A stretch of DNA of 26,059 nucleotides from a virus, in the IMG/VR virus record IMGVR_UViG_3300011114_000026, positions 1-26,059 of that record. One strand, given 5' to 3'. Below are positions 1 to 8,702 of this stretch, in pieces (within the stretch, counting starts at the first letter, position 1; the number at the start of each line of letters is the position of its first letter). A program made the position numbers and the translations under genes. The notes under the pieces are model-generated. The model ran no database searches, was not told where the DNA came from, and was given only the letters and a program-made list of their open reading frames with translations.

Positions 1-1
1 T

Positions 2-2149
2 AGGGCTGGTCGTGCTGGTGCAAGGATGGTGGGCGAGCGCATAGCTGAGAATGTAGCGATGGGTAGACCCAATCTGCCTAGTATGTTTGCTGAACCAAGA
101 TCATCATTGTTTGCGGTTGAGCCTGGTCCAAGCATGGCGGCGGCTGATGAGTCATCTGCGATGCGGCAGCAGTTAACTGGCAAGATGCAAGCATTGCTGG
201 CGCAAAAGAAAGTGGCTACATCTGCTGTAGAGGTTGGCGCAATTAACCAGCAGATTGGCGAGTTGCAAGCACAGTTCAAGTCTTTGCCGGCGGTGGGCAG
301 GGTTGCCAGAGAAGTTATTGCGCCTCAGATTACAGCACCAGTGTCTGATCTAGGGTTTTATTCAGCGGCTGAACAAGCGGCAATGAACTTGGAGAGAAGC
401 AAGGGTACAGGTCAGTCGTTCCTTAATGACCTGATGAATGCGCCTGATGTTAAAAAAGACGAGCTGTCGTGGATTGGTCTGGATGACTTCCTGAAAGACA
501 AGCCTAATGTGACCAAGCAAGAGGTGCAGGACTTCATTGCCAATAACCGTATTAATGTGCAAGAGGTGAGGTTGGGTGGTGATTTAAGCCCAGAATTACA
601 AACAACAAGAGATGCGTTAAATGATAAATATAAAGGACTTGTTGACAATATTGCCGATGCTAAATCTCAGTTTGAAGAAGGAAAAATCTCTTACGGTCAA
701 TTAAGAAATACTGTATCAAATAATCAGATTCAAATACAAGCACTTGATACACAAATAAACGAAATAAATAAAACAATACCACCCACCAAGCATCAACGCT
801 GGCAACTTGCTGGTGGTGAGAACTATCGTGAGATATTGTTGAAGTTGCCAGAGAAAACCAGACCTGTAAGTCTTGCAGAAGTTAATGCAGAACGAGCAAA
901 AATTAGTGACAAATTAGAACCACTAACCCAAACAGAATACGATGCTTTGGTTCAGTCTGGTGAAGTTAACCAAATAAGCATTGGTGGAGGGAAGTACCAA
1001 TCCTCCCACTTTGACGAACCCAACATCCTAGCCCACATACGGGTTAATGACCGCATCGATGCCGATGGCAAAAAGATGTTGCTGGTTGAGGAGTTGCAGT
1101 CAGATTGGCATCAGGCGGGGAGGGAGAGTGGATATAAAACTGGAAAAGAAAGAAACCCCGCACAAGTTGAAAAAGAATTGACTATAACAACTCAAAAAAG
1201 ATCACGCTTACTAGAAGAAGCCGCGGCATTGCCAGATTCAGAGATGACCAAGTTTAAAGCAATGAACGAGGAAATTAAAAAATTAAGCGAACAAGCCGCA
1301 AAACTTAATGAAGAATGGACAAACTTATTAAATAAGCCTGAAGGAGTCCCAGACGCACCTTTCAAAGACACTTGGTATCAACTCTCCCTCAAGCGGATAT
1401 TGAAGTATGCCGCTGACAATGGGTATGAGAGGGTGGGGCTGACTACTGGTAAGCAGCAGGTTGATAGGTTCTCCAATGAACTGCGTCAGAATGTTGATGA
1501 GATTAACTTTAACCCTATTGGCACACAAAACGAAATTATTATTAATGCAAAAAAGAATGGGCAAAATACATTTTCAGGAACTGTAAAAGACGGTAAGTTT
1601 ATTGATGGTCAAGCCCAAGGGAAAACAGTAGAAGAAGTCTTAGGTAAAACAATGGCAAAGCAGATTGCAGAAAAGCAAACTGGAGTGCTTAAAGGCGATA
1701 ACCTCACTGTTGGTGGCGAGGGTATGAAGGCTTACTACGATGAAATTTACCCCAAGTTCCTAGAAAAATATGGCAAGAAATGGGATGCTGGTGTTGGTGA
1801 GACAAAAGTTAGGACTAATGAAGTTCCGTATATTGATTATGTTGTTACTAAAACCCCTTTCAGCGACTTTACAGTTGTTGGAGTTAAACCAGATGGCTCA
1901 AAAACAATCATCAATCAAAATGCTAATAGCATTGAAGAAGCCCAAAAATTAGCCACTCGTTATAAAGACAAGAATTTAAAGAGTGGCGAACCCATCCGCT
2001 ACATTGACATTACGCCTAAAATGAAGGAGGGCGTTAAAAAGGGTCAACCATTGGCGGCTGCGGAGCAAACACCTGAGATGCTTGCCTCTGGCGGCCTTGA
2101 CTATGCTGACCCTTTTAAGAATCCACTGTTAGAAAGTTCAATCGGATAA
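2..2149 (+). CDS. Large polyvalent-type phage protein, 5'-truncated by window edge
   Basis: The reading frame is open to the first base of the window. Codons upstream of the ATG at 26 read RAGRAGAR and continue smoothly into MVGERIAENVAMG, so the true start probably lies outside and this is a C-terminal part of at least 715 residues. Counting from the ATG at 26, the conserved-looking blocks are HFDEPNILAHIR, then a strongly conserved-looking EELQSDWHQAGRESGY near residue 355, APFKDTWYQLSLKR, YAADNGYERVGLTTGKQQ, and a C-terminal GMKAYYDEIYPKFLEKYGKKW followed by YIDITPKMKEGVKKGQPL. I recognise this ELQSDWHQ/ITP-M module from large multi-domain phage proteins, but no reaction is established to my knowledge. 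Lys/Glu-rich coiled-coil stretches near residues 190-250, 372-430 and 495-550 interrupt the conserved blocks. The gene ends 4 nt before the portal, so it is expressed with virion genes and may be a virion-associated or injected protein (inference). Confidence 0.8.
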   Translation, partial: RAGRAGARMVGERIAENVAMGRPNLPSMFAEPRSSLFAVEPGPSMAAADESSAMRQQLTGKMQALLAQKKVATSAVEVGAINQQIGELQAQFKSLPAVGRVAREVIAPQITAPVSDLGFYSAAEQAAMNLERSKGTGQSFLNDLMNAPDVKKDELSWIGLDDFLKDKPNVTKQEVQDFIANNRINVQEVRLGGDLSPELQTTRDALNDKYKGLVDNIADAKSQFEEGKISYGQLRNTVSNNQIQIQALDTQINEINKTIPPTKHQRWQLAGGENYREILLKLPEKTRPVSLAEVNAERAKISDKLEPLTQTEYDALVQSGEVNQISIGGGKYQSSHFDEPNILAHIRVNDRIDADGKKMLLVEELQSDWHQAGRESGYKTGKERNPAQVEKELTITTQKRSRLLEEAAALPDSEMTKFKAMNEEIKKLSEQAAKLNEEWTNLLNKPEGVPDAPFKDTWYQLSLKRILKYAADNGYERVGLTTGKQQVDRFSNELRQNVDEINFNPIGTQNEIIINAKKNGQNTFSGTVKDGKFIDGQAQGKTVEEVLGKTMAKQIAEKQTGVLKGDNLTVGGEGMKAYYDEIYPKFLEKYGKKWDAGVGETKVRTNEVPYIDYVVTKTPFSDFTVVGVKPDGSKTIINQNANSIEEAQKLATRYKDKNLKSGEPIRYIDITPKMKEGVKKGQPLAAAEQTPEMLASGGLDYADPFKNPLLESSIG

Positions 2150-2153
2150 CACT

Positions 2154-4220
2154 ATGGCAACAAATAAAGAAGTCAAACTTGAACAAAATGAGTTTTATGA
2201 GCCTACTGAGGCTGATAAAGAACTGACAGATTTTGTTACTAGCCACTGCGACAAGTGGCGTGACTACAGAGACACTAACTTTCTCCCTGATTGGCTGGAA
2301 TACGAACGTATCTTCCGTGGTCAATGGGCATCTGAAGACAAAACCCGTGAGTCTGAACGCAGCCGAATCGTAACTCCTGCTACTCAACAAGCAGTCGAGA
2401 CTCGTCACGCTGAAATTATGGAAGCAATCTTTGGTCAAGGTGACTTCTTTGACATTGAAGACAATATCCAAGATGTAAACGGGAATCCTATTGATGTTGA
2501 AATAATTAAGAATCAACTCGTTGAGGACTTCAAGAAAGACAAAATCAGAAAAGCTATCGACCAGATCGAATTGATGGCTGAAATCTATGGAACAGGCATA
2601 GGCGAAATTGTTGTCAAGACTGAAAAAGAGTATGTTCCCTCAACTCGACCTATTCCTAATCAGCAGGGTCAGGCAGCTATTGGTGTGATGGAGCGAGACA
2701 GAATTTCTGTCAAGATCATGCCTGTCAACCCCAAGAACTTCTTGTTTGACCCTAACGGTACAAGCATTGATGACTGTATGGGCGTGGCTATTGAAAAATA
2801 CGTTTCAATTCATAAGGTTGTGCAGGGTATTGAGCGTGGAATCTACCGTAAGGTAGACATTGGTACTGCCAGTGAAGACACTGACCTAGAACCAACTCAA
2901 GAAGTAAGCCAGTATCAGGATGAAAAGGTTCTTTTGTTGACCTACTATGGGTTAGTTCCCCGTGAGTACCTCAACAACATGAAAGAGAACAAGGATATTG
3001 TTGAATTGTTCCCTGAAAACTCAGCAGCAGAAGACTACACCGACATGGTTGAGGCCATTGTTGTGATTGCCAATGATGGGATGCTCTTAAAGGCTGAAGA
3101 AAATCCATATATGATGAAAGACAGGCCAGTTCTGTCTTACCAAGACGATACTGTGCCAAATCGCTTGCTTGGTCGTGGTACGGTGGAAAAAGCATTCAAT
3201 ATGCAAAAGGCCATTGATGCTCAGACTCGCAGCCACTTGGATTCACTGGCACTGAGTACCTCTCCCATGATGGCAATGGATGCAACACGCTTGCCCCGCG
3301 GTATGAAGTTTGAGGTAAAGCCCGGAAAAGCTATTCTGGTCAATGGTTCTCCTAGCGAGATTCTCTTTCCATTCAAGTTTGGAGCAACTGACCCAAATAA
3401 TCTTGCAACTGCCAAAGACTTTGAGCGAATGTTGCTACAAGCAACAGGAACTCTAGACTCTAACGGCATGATTAGCCAAGCTAGTCGTGATGGTGGTGGT
3501 ATGTCGATGGCGGTTGCCTCCATCATCAAGAAATACAAGCGTACCTTGGTGAACTTCCAAGAAGATTTCTTGATTCCATTTATCAAAAAGGCTGCTTTCA
3601 GGTTTATGCAGTTTGATCCAGAGCGTTATCCCTCTGTTGATATGAACTTCATCCCTACTGCAACCCTTGGCATCATTGCTAGAGAGTATGAACAGCAGCA
3701 ATTCATTGGTTTGTTGCAGACTTTGGGTGCAAATACTCCTGTTTTGCCTATTTTGCTTAAAGGAATCGTTGGAAACAGCAGTTTGTCTAACCGCATGGAG
3801 TTAATGGCTAAGTTAGATGAGATGATGCAGCCTGATCCACAAGCACAACAGATGCAGCAAGTGCAACAGCAGTTGGCTATGCAAGCAGCACAAGCAAATA
3901 TTGCAGTTCAGACCACTCAAGCAGAACAAAATCGGGCTGAAGCACAGAAATTGTCGGTTGAGACTCAGTTGATGCCTATGGAAATACAGGCAAAAACTAT
4001 GGCTGCAACCACCAAGAACCTACCCAATGACGCAGATCAAGCCTCAAAAGAGTTTGATAAGAGGGTTAAAATTGCTGAATTGATGCTTAAAGAAGCTGAT
4101 ATAAAGAATAAGTCTAAGATTGTTGAATTGCAGATGAATAATGCAAAAAGCAATGTTGTTGATTTAGAGAATGAATTCTTACAGAAATTAAATACGGAGT
4201 TGTCAAATGGAACTAGATAA
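2154..4220 (+). CDS. Portal protein (head-tail connector ring)
   Basis: A 688-residue protein with the features of podovirus portals. The N-terminus reads CDKWRDYRDTNFLPDWLEYERIFRG and is followed by SERSRIVTPATQQAVETRHAEI, the usual start of this portal family. The middle contains VNPKNFLFDP, a typical portal wing/stem region block, and RLLGRGTVEKAFNMQKAIDAQ. The last ~150 residues are very rich in Gln and Ala and then become a charged helix, which fits a C-terminal helical barrel. Portals form the dodecameric ring at one capsid vertex through which DNA enters and leaves. Its place upstream of scaffold and major capsid genes fits the usual order. The next gene starts inside its last codons (14-nt overlap). 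The identification rests on recognised family pattern and gene order. Confidence 0.9.
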   Translation: MATNKEVKLEQNEFYEPTEADKELTDFVTSHCDKWRDYRDTNFLPDWLEYERIFRGQWASEDKTRESERSRIVTPATQQAVETRHAEIMEAIFGQGDFFDIEDNIQDVNGNPIDVEIIKNQLVEDFKKDKIRKAIDQIELMAEIYGTGIGEIVVKTEKEYVPSTRPIPNQQGQAAIGVMERDRISVKIMPVNPKNFLFDPNGTSIDDCMGVAIEKYVSIHKVVQGIERGIYRKVDIGTASEDTDLEPTQEVSQYQDEKVLLLTYYGLVPREYLNNMKENKDIVELFPENSAAEDYTDMVEAIVVIANDGMLLKAEENPYMMKDRPVLSYQDDTVPNRLLGRGTVEKAFNMQKAIDAQTRSHLDSLALSTSPMMAMDATRLPRGMKFEVKPGKAILVNGSPSEILFPFKFGATDPNNLATAKDFERMLLQATGTLDSNGMISQASRDGGGMSMAVASIIKKYKRTLVNFQEDFLIPFIKKAAFRFMQFDPERYPSVDMNFIPTATLGIIAREYEQQQFIGLLQTLGANTPVLPILLKGIVGNSSLSNRMELMAKLDEMMQPDPQAQQMQQVQQQLAMQAAQANIAVQTTQAEQNRAEAQKLSVETQLMPMEIQAKTMAATTKNLPNDADQASKEFDKRVKIAELMLKEADIKNKSKIVELQMNNAKSNVVDLENEFLQKLNTELSNGTR

Positions 4221-6165
4221 AGTTTTTAAAAAAGACGGCGTAGACGGCGTAGCTGATGATTTATTTGCGTCTATTAACAATTCAGTTTCTGAAGTTAAGC
4301 AGATGCAACAGCGTAAGGCTGCTGAGAATGTTCAGACAGTAATACAAGCCTTAAAGAAAATTGAAACTAACATCCAAGATAAGTATGACAACGTAACCGA
4401 TGTAATTGTAAAACGGGTATCGACTATCAAAGATGGTCGTGACGGTAAGAATGGAAGCGATGGGCGTAATGGTCGTGACGGTAAAGACGGTCGTGATGGC
4501 AAAGATGGTAAGCAAGGCTTGCAAGGCGTACAAGGCAAAGACGGTGAAGATGGTATTGATGGCGTATCGGTTACAAACGCAAACATTGACTTTGATGGTT
4601 CTTTGATTATTGCTTTGTCTGATGGTCGAGAAGTAAATGTTGGTGAAGTTGTTGCTCCTGACCTTGCTGAACGCATCAAAGTTATCAGCACTATGTCTAC
4701 CAATGGGGCGGTGGGCGTTAAGGATGAGGGAACTTCAATCTCTACGGGTGTTAAGAATATTAATTTTGTTGGTGCAACTGTTACTGCTACAAATTCAGGA
4801 GATGATGTAACCGTTAACGTAAGTGCTGGAACTGGAACAGTCACAAGTGTGGCAGCAACAGTCCCTGCATTCTTGTCTATTACTGGCTCTCCTGTTACAA
4901 CAACAGGCACATTGGCAATTGGATTATCAGGTACTGCATTGCCAGTGGCTAATGGTGGTACTGGAGTTACGACAAGTACAGGAACAACAAATGTTGTATT
5001 GTCAAACTCGCCAACCTTGGTGACTCCTGCACTTGGTACACCGTCTGCATTGGTTGGTACAAACATTACAGGCACTGCAACAGCTTTTAACATTAACGGC
5101 ACTGTTGGCGCAACAACTCCTGCGTCTGGAGCATTTACTTCAGTTACGGCATCTACAACGCTTACGGTTACGGGTGCTGGATCAATCCAAGGACTCACCG
5201 TAGGACGAGGTGCTGGTGCTGTTGCTAGCAACACTGCGGTGGGTGTAAGTGCATTGGAGGGAAATACAACAGGTGCTTCTGGATTAGCCATTGGTTACCA
5301 AGCCCTCCAAGCCAACACCACAGCATCAAACAACACTGCTGTAGGTTATCAAACAGGTTACTCTAATACAACAGGTGCAAGTAACTTCTTCGGTGGCTAC
5401 CAAGCAGGCTACAGCAACACATCTGGCGGTACAAGCGTGGCTCTTGGCTATCGTGCCGCATACAGCAACCTAGTATCAGGAAGTTTTACAGCCGTTGGCG
5501 CTGAAGCTGGTTACAGCTATGTGGGCGGGTCAGAGTCAAATGGCTCTGTTGCTGTTGGAATTCAAGCCGCCCGAGCCGCCACAAGTGCAAATGATTTTGT
5601 CTATATTGGCGCAGAGGCAGGACGATTAACCACCACTGGTGGAAACAACGTGGGCATAGGAAGTGTTGCGCTGTACAACAACACGACTGGTGGTAGTAAT
5701 GTTGCAATAGGTAGGGCGGCACTTCAAGCCAACACCACAGCCTCTAACAACACTGCTGTAGGGTATCAGGCGGGGTATACGAACACTACTGGTATCGCCA
5801 ATACTTTTTTTGGCTATCAAGCTGGATATGGCAACACCACAGGCCAAGCCAATACTTTTGTTGGCTATCAATCAGGTAACGGAGTAACTACAGGTTCTAA
5901 CAACACTATTATTGGTCGTTACTCTGGCTCTGCCGCACCCATCTCTGCTACTGGTAGCAACTACATTGTGCTGTCTGATGGTGATGGTAATGTCAGAGCA
6001 TATTGGAATGGTTCTATTGCAATTTTTAACGGAACAATTTCTCCTGTTCAAGCAACAACAGCGGCAGCACCAGCCTACGTTAAAGGGGCAATGTATTTTG
6101 ATACCACGCTTAACAAACTACGCATTGGCGGTGCTACAGCTTGGGAAACCGTCACTTCTGTTTAA
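4207..6165 (+). CDS. Collagen-like and YadA-head-like repeat fibre protein
   Basis: A 652-residue fibrous protein. Residues 1-75 form a charged helical N-terminus. Residues 77-119 have Gly at every third position without a break (15 Gly-X-Y triplets, mostly GRD/GKD/GKN), a collagen-like triple helix. After a beta-rich linker (SVAATVPAFLSITGSP, VANGGTGVTT, common in phage fibres) residues ~335-600 carry many short repeats such as NTAVGYQTGYSNTTGAS and NTFFGYQAGYGNTTGQA, which resemble the left-handed beta-roll repeats of trimeric YadA/haemagglutinin heads. The C-terminus (KGAMYFDTTLNKLRIGGATAWETV) is a common phage-fibre end. The product is very likely a homotrimeric fibre that binds host surface or other material. 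It is encoded between portal and scaffold, away from the second fibre at 13056, so it may be a head or neck fibre (inference). Confidence 0.82.
   Translation: MELDKVFKKDGVDGVADDLFASINNSVSEVKQMQQRKAAENVQTVIQALKKIETNIQDKYDNVTDVIVKRVSTIKDGRDGKNGSDGRNGRDGKDGRDGKDGKQGLQGVQGKDGEDGIDGVSVTNANIDFDGSLIIALSDGREVNVGEVVAPDLAERIKVISTMSTNGAVGVKDEGTSISTGVKNINFVGATVTATNSGDDVTVNVSAGTGTVTSVAATVPAFLSITGSPVTTTGTLAIGLSGTALPVANGGTGVTTSTGTTNVVLSNSPTLVTPALGTPSALVGTNITGTATAFNINGTVGATTPASGAFTSVTASTTLTVTGAGSIQGLTVGRGAGAVASNTAVGVSALEGNTTGASGLAIGYQALQANTTASNNTAVGYQTGYSNTTGASNFFGGYQAGYSNTSGGTSVALGYRAAYSNLVSGSFTAVGAEAGYSYVGGSESNGSVAVGIQAARAATSANDFVYIGAEAGRLTTTGGNNVGIGSVALYNNTTGGSNVAIGRAALQANTTASNNTAVGYQAGYTNTTGIANTFFGYQAGYGNTTGQANTFVGYQSGNGVTTGSNNTIIGRYSGSAAPISATGSNYIVLSDGDGNVRAYWNGSIAIFNGTISPVQATTAAAPAYVKGAMYFDTTLNKLRIGGATAWETVTSV
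5301..5785 (+). repeat. Internal direct repeats in the fibre gene
   Basis: About 60 nt beginning near 5305 recur, with a few third-position differences, near 5722. Both encode the same series: AL(Q)ANTTASNNTAVGYQ followed by G-Y-x-NTT-G. Shorter degenerate copies (GYQAGY-NTT-G units) fill the space between and continue to about 5900. The differences fall mainly at synonymous sites, so selection has kept the repeated protein pattern; recombination between copies could change fibre length. Confidence 0.75.
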
Positions 6166-6182
6166 CTTAAAGGAGCTTAAAA

Positions 6183-6395
6183 ATGGAAAATGAAATCACA
6201 GCAGAACAAATTGCACAGCACTACTCTGCCGCAATGGACTCAGTCAACTTGATTGAGGCAGGTCAGCCCGAAGGCATGACTGATGCTGATTGGGCAGATT
6301 GCCTTGCAAGGAACAAAGAGCATTTGAAAATAATGGTTGCAAAGACTTATTGGACAACAGAGAATCTGACTCCATTGCAAACGGCATCAGCATGA
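6183..6395 (+). CDS. Small conserved phage protein, function unknown
   Basis: A 70-residue acidic protein starting MENEITAEQIAQHYSAAMDS and containing GMTDADWADCLARNKEHLKIM. It has a good ribosome site (AAAGGAG, 7 nt or so before the ATG) just after the fibre stop. Similar short proteins with a TDADW...RN.EHL pattern follow tail or head fibres in many phages, which suggests a fibre accessory or assembly role, but this is only a positional inference. Its stop overlaps the next start as ATGA, so the two are probably translationally coupled. Confidence 0.75.
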   Translation: MENEITAEQIAQHYSAAMDSVNLIEAGQPEGMTDADWADCLARNKEHLKIMVAKTYWTTENLTPLQTASA

Positions 6396-6631
6396 CCCCT
6401 GAACTACAAAAGTATTACGAAGACCGATTTTCCATGATGGGAATGGACGGTTGGAAAGAATTAACTATTGATATTGACAATATGATAGAGTCACTCAATA
6501 ATATAAGCGTTATTCCTGATGAAAAGACCTTGATGTTCAAAAAAGGTGAACTTTCCATCTTGACTTGGCTGAAAACCTTGAAAGAGGTCAGCGAACGAGC
6601 CTACGAGGAATTGAATGAAAAGAATGTTTGA
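6392..6631 (+). CDS. Small conserved helical phage protein
   Basis: A 79-residue protein (MTPELQKYYEDRFSMMGMDG...). The frame is open further upstream to an ATG at 6290, but the start at 6392 is chosen because it forms an ATGA overlap with the preceding gene and because MTPELQKYYEDRFSMM is the N-terminus I know from related aquatic phage proteins. It is predicted to be all alpha-helical, with the block DEKTLMFKKGELSILTWLKTL in the second half. It regularly sits beside an FmdB-like zinc-ribbon gene, as here. No function is known to me. Confidence 0.8.
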   Translation: MTPELQKYYEDRFSMMGMDGWKELTIDIDNMIESLNNISVIPDEKTLMFKKGELSILTWLKTLKEVSERAYEELNEKNV

Positions 6632-6842
6632 TTTTGCCTGTACAAACGGGCATAAAACTGAAAGACTTGTTGATTATGAGACAACGAGTTTTCGATGTGA
6701 GTGCGGAGAAACAGCCAACCGTACTCTATCTGCTCCAAACTTCAAACTAGAAGGGTGGTCTGGTTCGTTCCCATCAGAGCATGGGAAATTCGAGAAAAAA
6801 CACCTAGATCAGTTGAAGTGGGAGCAAAAGCACAACTCATAA
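6615..6842 (+). CDS. FmdB-like zinc-ribbon small protein
   Basis: A 75-residue protein with a short metal-binding ribbon: Cys9 and His13 (ACTNGH), then Cys28 and Cys30 (RCECG), followed by TLSAPNFKLEGWSGSFP, the tail typical of phage FmdB-family putative regulatory proteins. Four ligands are present, so one zinc could be held. Two starts are possible: ATG 6615, preceded by GAGGA at good spacing, or ATG 6624. I chose 6615. It overlaps the previous gene by 17 nt. The role in phages is not established. Confidence 0.8.
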   Translation: MKRMFDFACTNGHKTERLVDYETTSFRCECGETANRTLSAPNFKLEGWSGSFPSEHGKFEKKHLDQLKWEQKHNS

Positions 6843-6899
6843 ACAGAAATGTCGAGTTGAATGTCCTAGAACCGATAACGGCAGGAAAAAGGTAAAAAT

Positions 6900-7655
6900 A
6901 TGTTGATTGACAATGAAGATGAGTCGCTAAGTGAGTTAGATGCAGTTGAGCAAAAGAAGCAACTACCTGAAGTAGCACCACTTTCTGAGATGCCTGAGAA
7001 ATACAGGCAGAAATCTTTAGAAGAAGTGGTCAAAATGCACCAAGAAGCTGAGAAGCTGATTGGAAAGCAAGCGCAGGAAGTTGGGGAAGTGCGAAAGCTG
7101 GCAGATGAACTTATAAAGCAAAACCTCTCCTCTAAACAGCAACCTATTGAGAAAGAGCCTGAAGTAGATTTTTTCGAGAATCCACAAGAGGCAGTTCGTA
7201 GGACTGTTGATAACCATCCCGATGTACTTGCTGCTAGACAAGCTGGTCAAGATTTCAGGAAGATGCAGATTCAACAAAAGCTGGCACAAGAGCATCCTGA
7301 TTTTGGTCAGATCGCTCAAGATGCAGACTTTGTGAATTGGGTGAAATCTTCACCTGTTCGCCTTGGTTTGTACGCAAAAGCTGATGGCGAGTTTGATTAC
7401 GACAGTGCAAACGAATTGTTGAGTACCTATAAACAGTTGCGTGGAGTTAAGACAAGACAGACTAATGAAGCAGGGGAAACTCAGCGCAAGTCTAGCCTTA
7501 AAGCAGCGGGTGTTGATGTAGGTGGAAGTGGGGAGTCTGGAAAGAAAGTCTATCGTAGGGCTGATCTAATTCGGCTGAAGATGACTGACCCAGATCGTTA
7601 TGAGGCGTTAAGCGGAGAAATCATGCAAGCGTATCAAGACGGACGGGTTAGATAA
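6900..7655 (+). CDS. Capsid scaffolding protein
   Basis: A 251-residue, strongly charged, mostly helical protein directly before the major capsid gene, which is the standard place for a scaffold. The N-terminus is acidic. MPEKYRQKSLEEVVKMHQEAEKLIGKQAQE is a block typical of podovirus scaffolds and starts a coiled coil. The middle holds HPDFGQIAQDADFVNWV and the segment LYAKADGEFDYDSANELLS. The C-terminus is basic (KVYRRADLIRLKMTDPDRYEAL), as expected for the helix-turn-helix that contacts the coat protein. Scaffolds guide procapsid assembly and leave before DNA fills the head. The 57-nt gap before it holds only a purine-rich ribosome site (AGGAAAAAGG). Confidence 0.88.
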   Translation: MLIDNEDESLSELDAVEQKKQLPEVAPLSEMPEKYRQKSLEEVVKMHQEAEKLIGKQAQEVGEVRKLADELIKQNLSSKQQPIEKEPEVDFFENPQEAVRRTVDNHPDVLAARQAGQDFRKMQIQQKLAQEHPDFGQIAQDADFVNWVKSSPVRLGLYAKADGEFDYDSANELLSTYKQLRGVKTRQTNEAGETQRKSSLKAAGVDVGGSGESGKKVYRRADLIRLKMTDPDRYEALSGEIMQAYQDGRVR

Positions 7656-7684
7656 TTTAACTTATCGTTTTTTGGAGATTTAAC

Positions 7685-8638
7685 ATGGCAACAGCATTTT
7701 CCCCCAGTGGTTCAGTTACCACAACTACAGCAGACAAATTCATTCCTGAAATTTGGTCAGATGAAATTGTAGCTGCATACAAGAAAAACTTGGTTCTTGC
7801 GAACTTGGTTATGAAGATGAACTTCAAGGGCAAGAAAGGTGACACTATTCACATTCCTGCACCTACTCGTGGTTCTGCTTCTGCAAAAGCCGCTGAAACA
7901 GCAGTCACTTTGATTGCTGCTACAGAGTCTGAAGTTCAAGTATCTATCAACAAGCATTATGAATATTCACGTTTGATTGAGGATATTGTTGAAGCCCAAG
8001 CCCTGAACAGCTTGCGTAACTTTTATACCTCTGACGCTGGTTATGCTCTGGCTAAACAAGTTGATACTGACTTGATTCAGTTGGGTCGTTCAACCAATGG
8101 CGGTGCTGGTACTAATGCTTATGCAACTGGTGCGTTTATTGGTGGTGATGGTACATCTGCTTATGTTGCCGCAAGCAACAATGAGTCAGCATTGACCGAT
8201 GCCGCTATTCGCCGCACTATTCAGCGTCTTGATGACACTGATACCCCAATGGATCAGCGTTTCTTCATCATCCCTCCCTCAAGTCGCAATACTTTGATGG
8301 GTCTGGCTCGTTACACTGAGCAAGCCTTTGTTGGTGGTACAAACAATACTATCCGCACTGGTGAGATTGGTAACTTGTATGGCATTCCTGTGTTTGTATC
8401 AAGTAATACTGATACTGCATCAGGAACTGGTGCTGCACGAGTTTGTTTGATGGGTCACCGTGATTCAATGGTGCTGGTTGAGCAAGTTGCTGTTCGTTCA
8501 CAAATCCAGTACAAACAAGAGTATTTGGCTACTCTGTTCACTTCTGACACTCTGTATGGTGTTCAGATTCTCCGTTCCGCCGCAAGCACTGGTGCAGCTA
8601 AATCTGCATCTATGTTCGCTCTCTTAGTTCCTGCCTAA
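7685..8638 (+). CDS. Major capsid protein
   Basis: A 317-residue protein beginning MATAFSPSGSVTTTTADKFI, followed by PEIWSDEIVAAYKKNLVLANLV, GDTIHIPAPTRG, INKHYEYSRLIEDIVEAQAL and, near the C-terminus, VEQVAVRSQIQYKQEYLATLF. This is the pattern of podovirus HK97-fold major capsid proteins from aquatic phages. It has a strong ribosome site (TTTTGGAG, 7 nt or so before the ATG). It lies directly after the scaffold, and the mRNA can end right after it at the terminator at 8650-8680. Expression is expected to be the highest in the window, in agreement with regular codon use and a clean downstream terminator. Confidence 0.93.
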   Translation: MATAFSPSGSVTTTTADKFIPEIWSDEIVAAYKKNLVLANLVMKMNFKGKKGDTIHIPAPTRGSASAKAAETAVTLIAATESEVQVSINKHYEYSRLIEDIVEAQALNSLRNFYTSDAGYALAKQVDTDLIQLGRSTNGGAGTNAYATGAFIGGDGTSAYVAASNNESALTDAAIRRTIQRLDDTDTPMDQRFFIIPPSSRNTLMGLARYTEQAFVGGTNNTIRTGEIGNLYGIPVFVSSNTDTASGTGAARVCLMGHRDSMVLVEQVAVRSQIQYKQEYLATLFTSDTLYGVQILRSAASTGAAKSASMFALLVPA

Positions 8639-8649
8639 TTGCAGTTGCG

Positions 8650-8680
8650 CCCCCTGCCCTAGTGGTGGGGGGACTTTTTT
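8650..8680 (+). terminator. Rho-independent terminator after capsid gene
   Basis: CCCCC at 8650-8654 pairs with GGGGG at 8667-8671, and CC at 8657-8658 with GG at 8664-8665, leaving a CTAGT loop. The stem is followed by ACTTTTTTT-like sequence ending at 8680. It lies 11 nt after the capsid stop codon. Confidence 0.85.
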
Positions 8681-8702
8681 AACCTAATTAGGAGAAATCA
8701 AA

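Noticed and set aside
1-2149. First gene as terminase large subunit because it precedes the portal
   Set aside because: No Walker A/B ATPase motif or RNase H-like nuclease acidic residues were found; the motifs are those of a different phage protein family.
4430-4560. Short regular repeats looking like a repeat array
   Set aside because: The period is 9 nt multiples encoding Gly-X-Y triplets inside an open frame; there are no spacers, so this is not a CRISPR array.
4332-5291. Open frame of 319 codons on the - strand
   Set aside because: It is antisense to the collagen-like and beta-repeat part of the fibre gene. Its low-complexity Pro/Ser/Val content is what the complement of Gly/Asp/Thr repeats gives, and it has no plausible start context.
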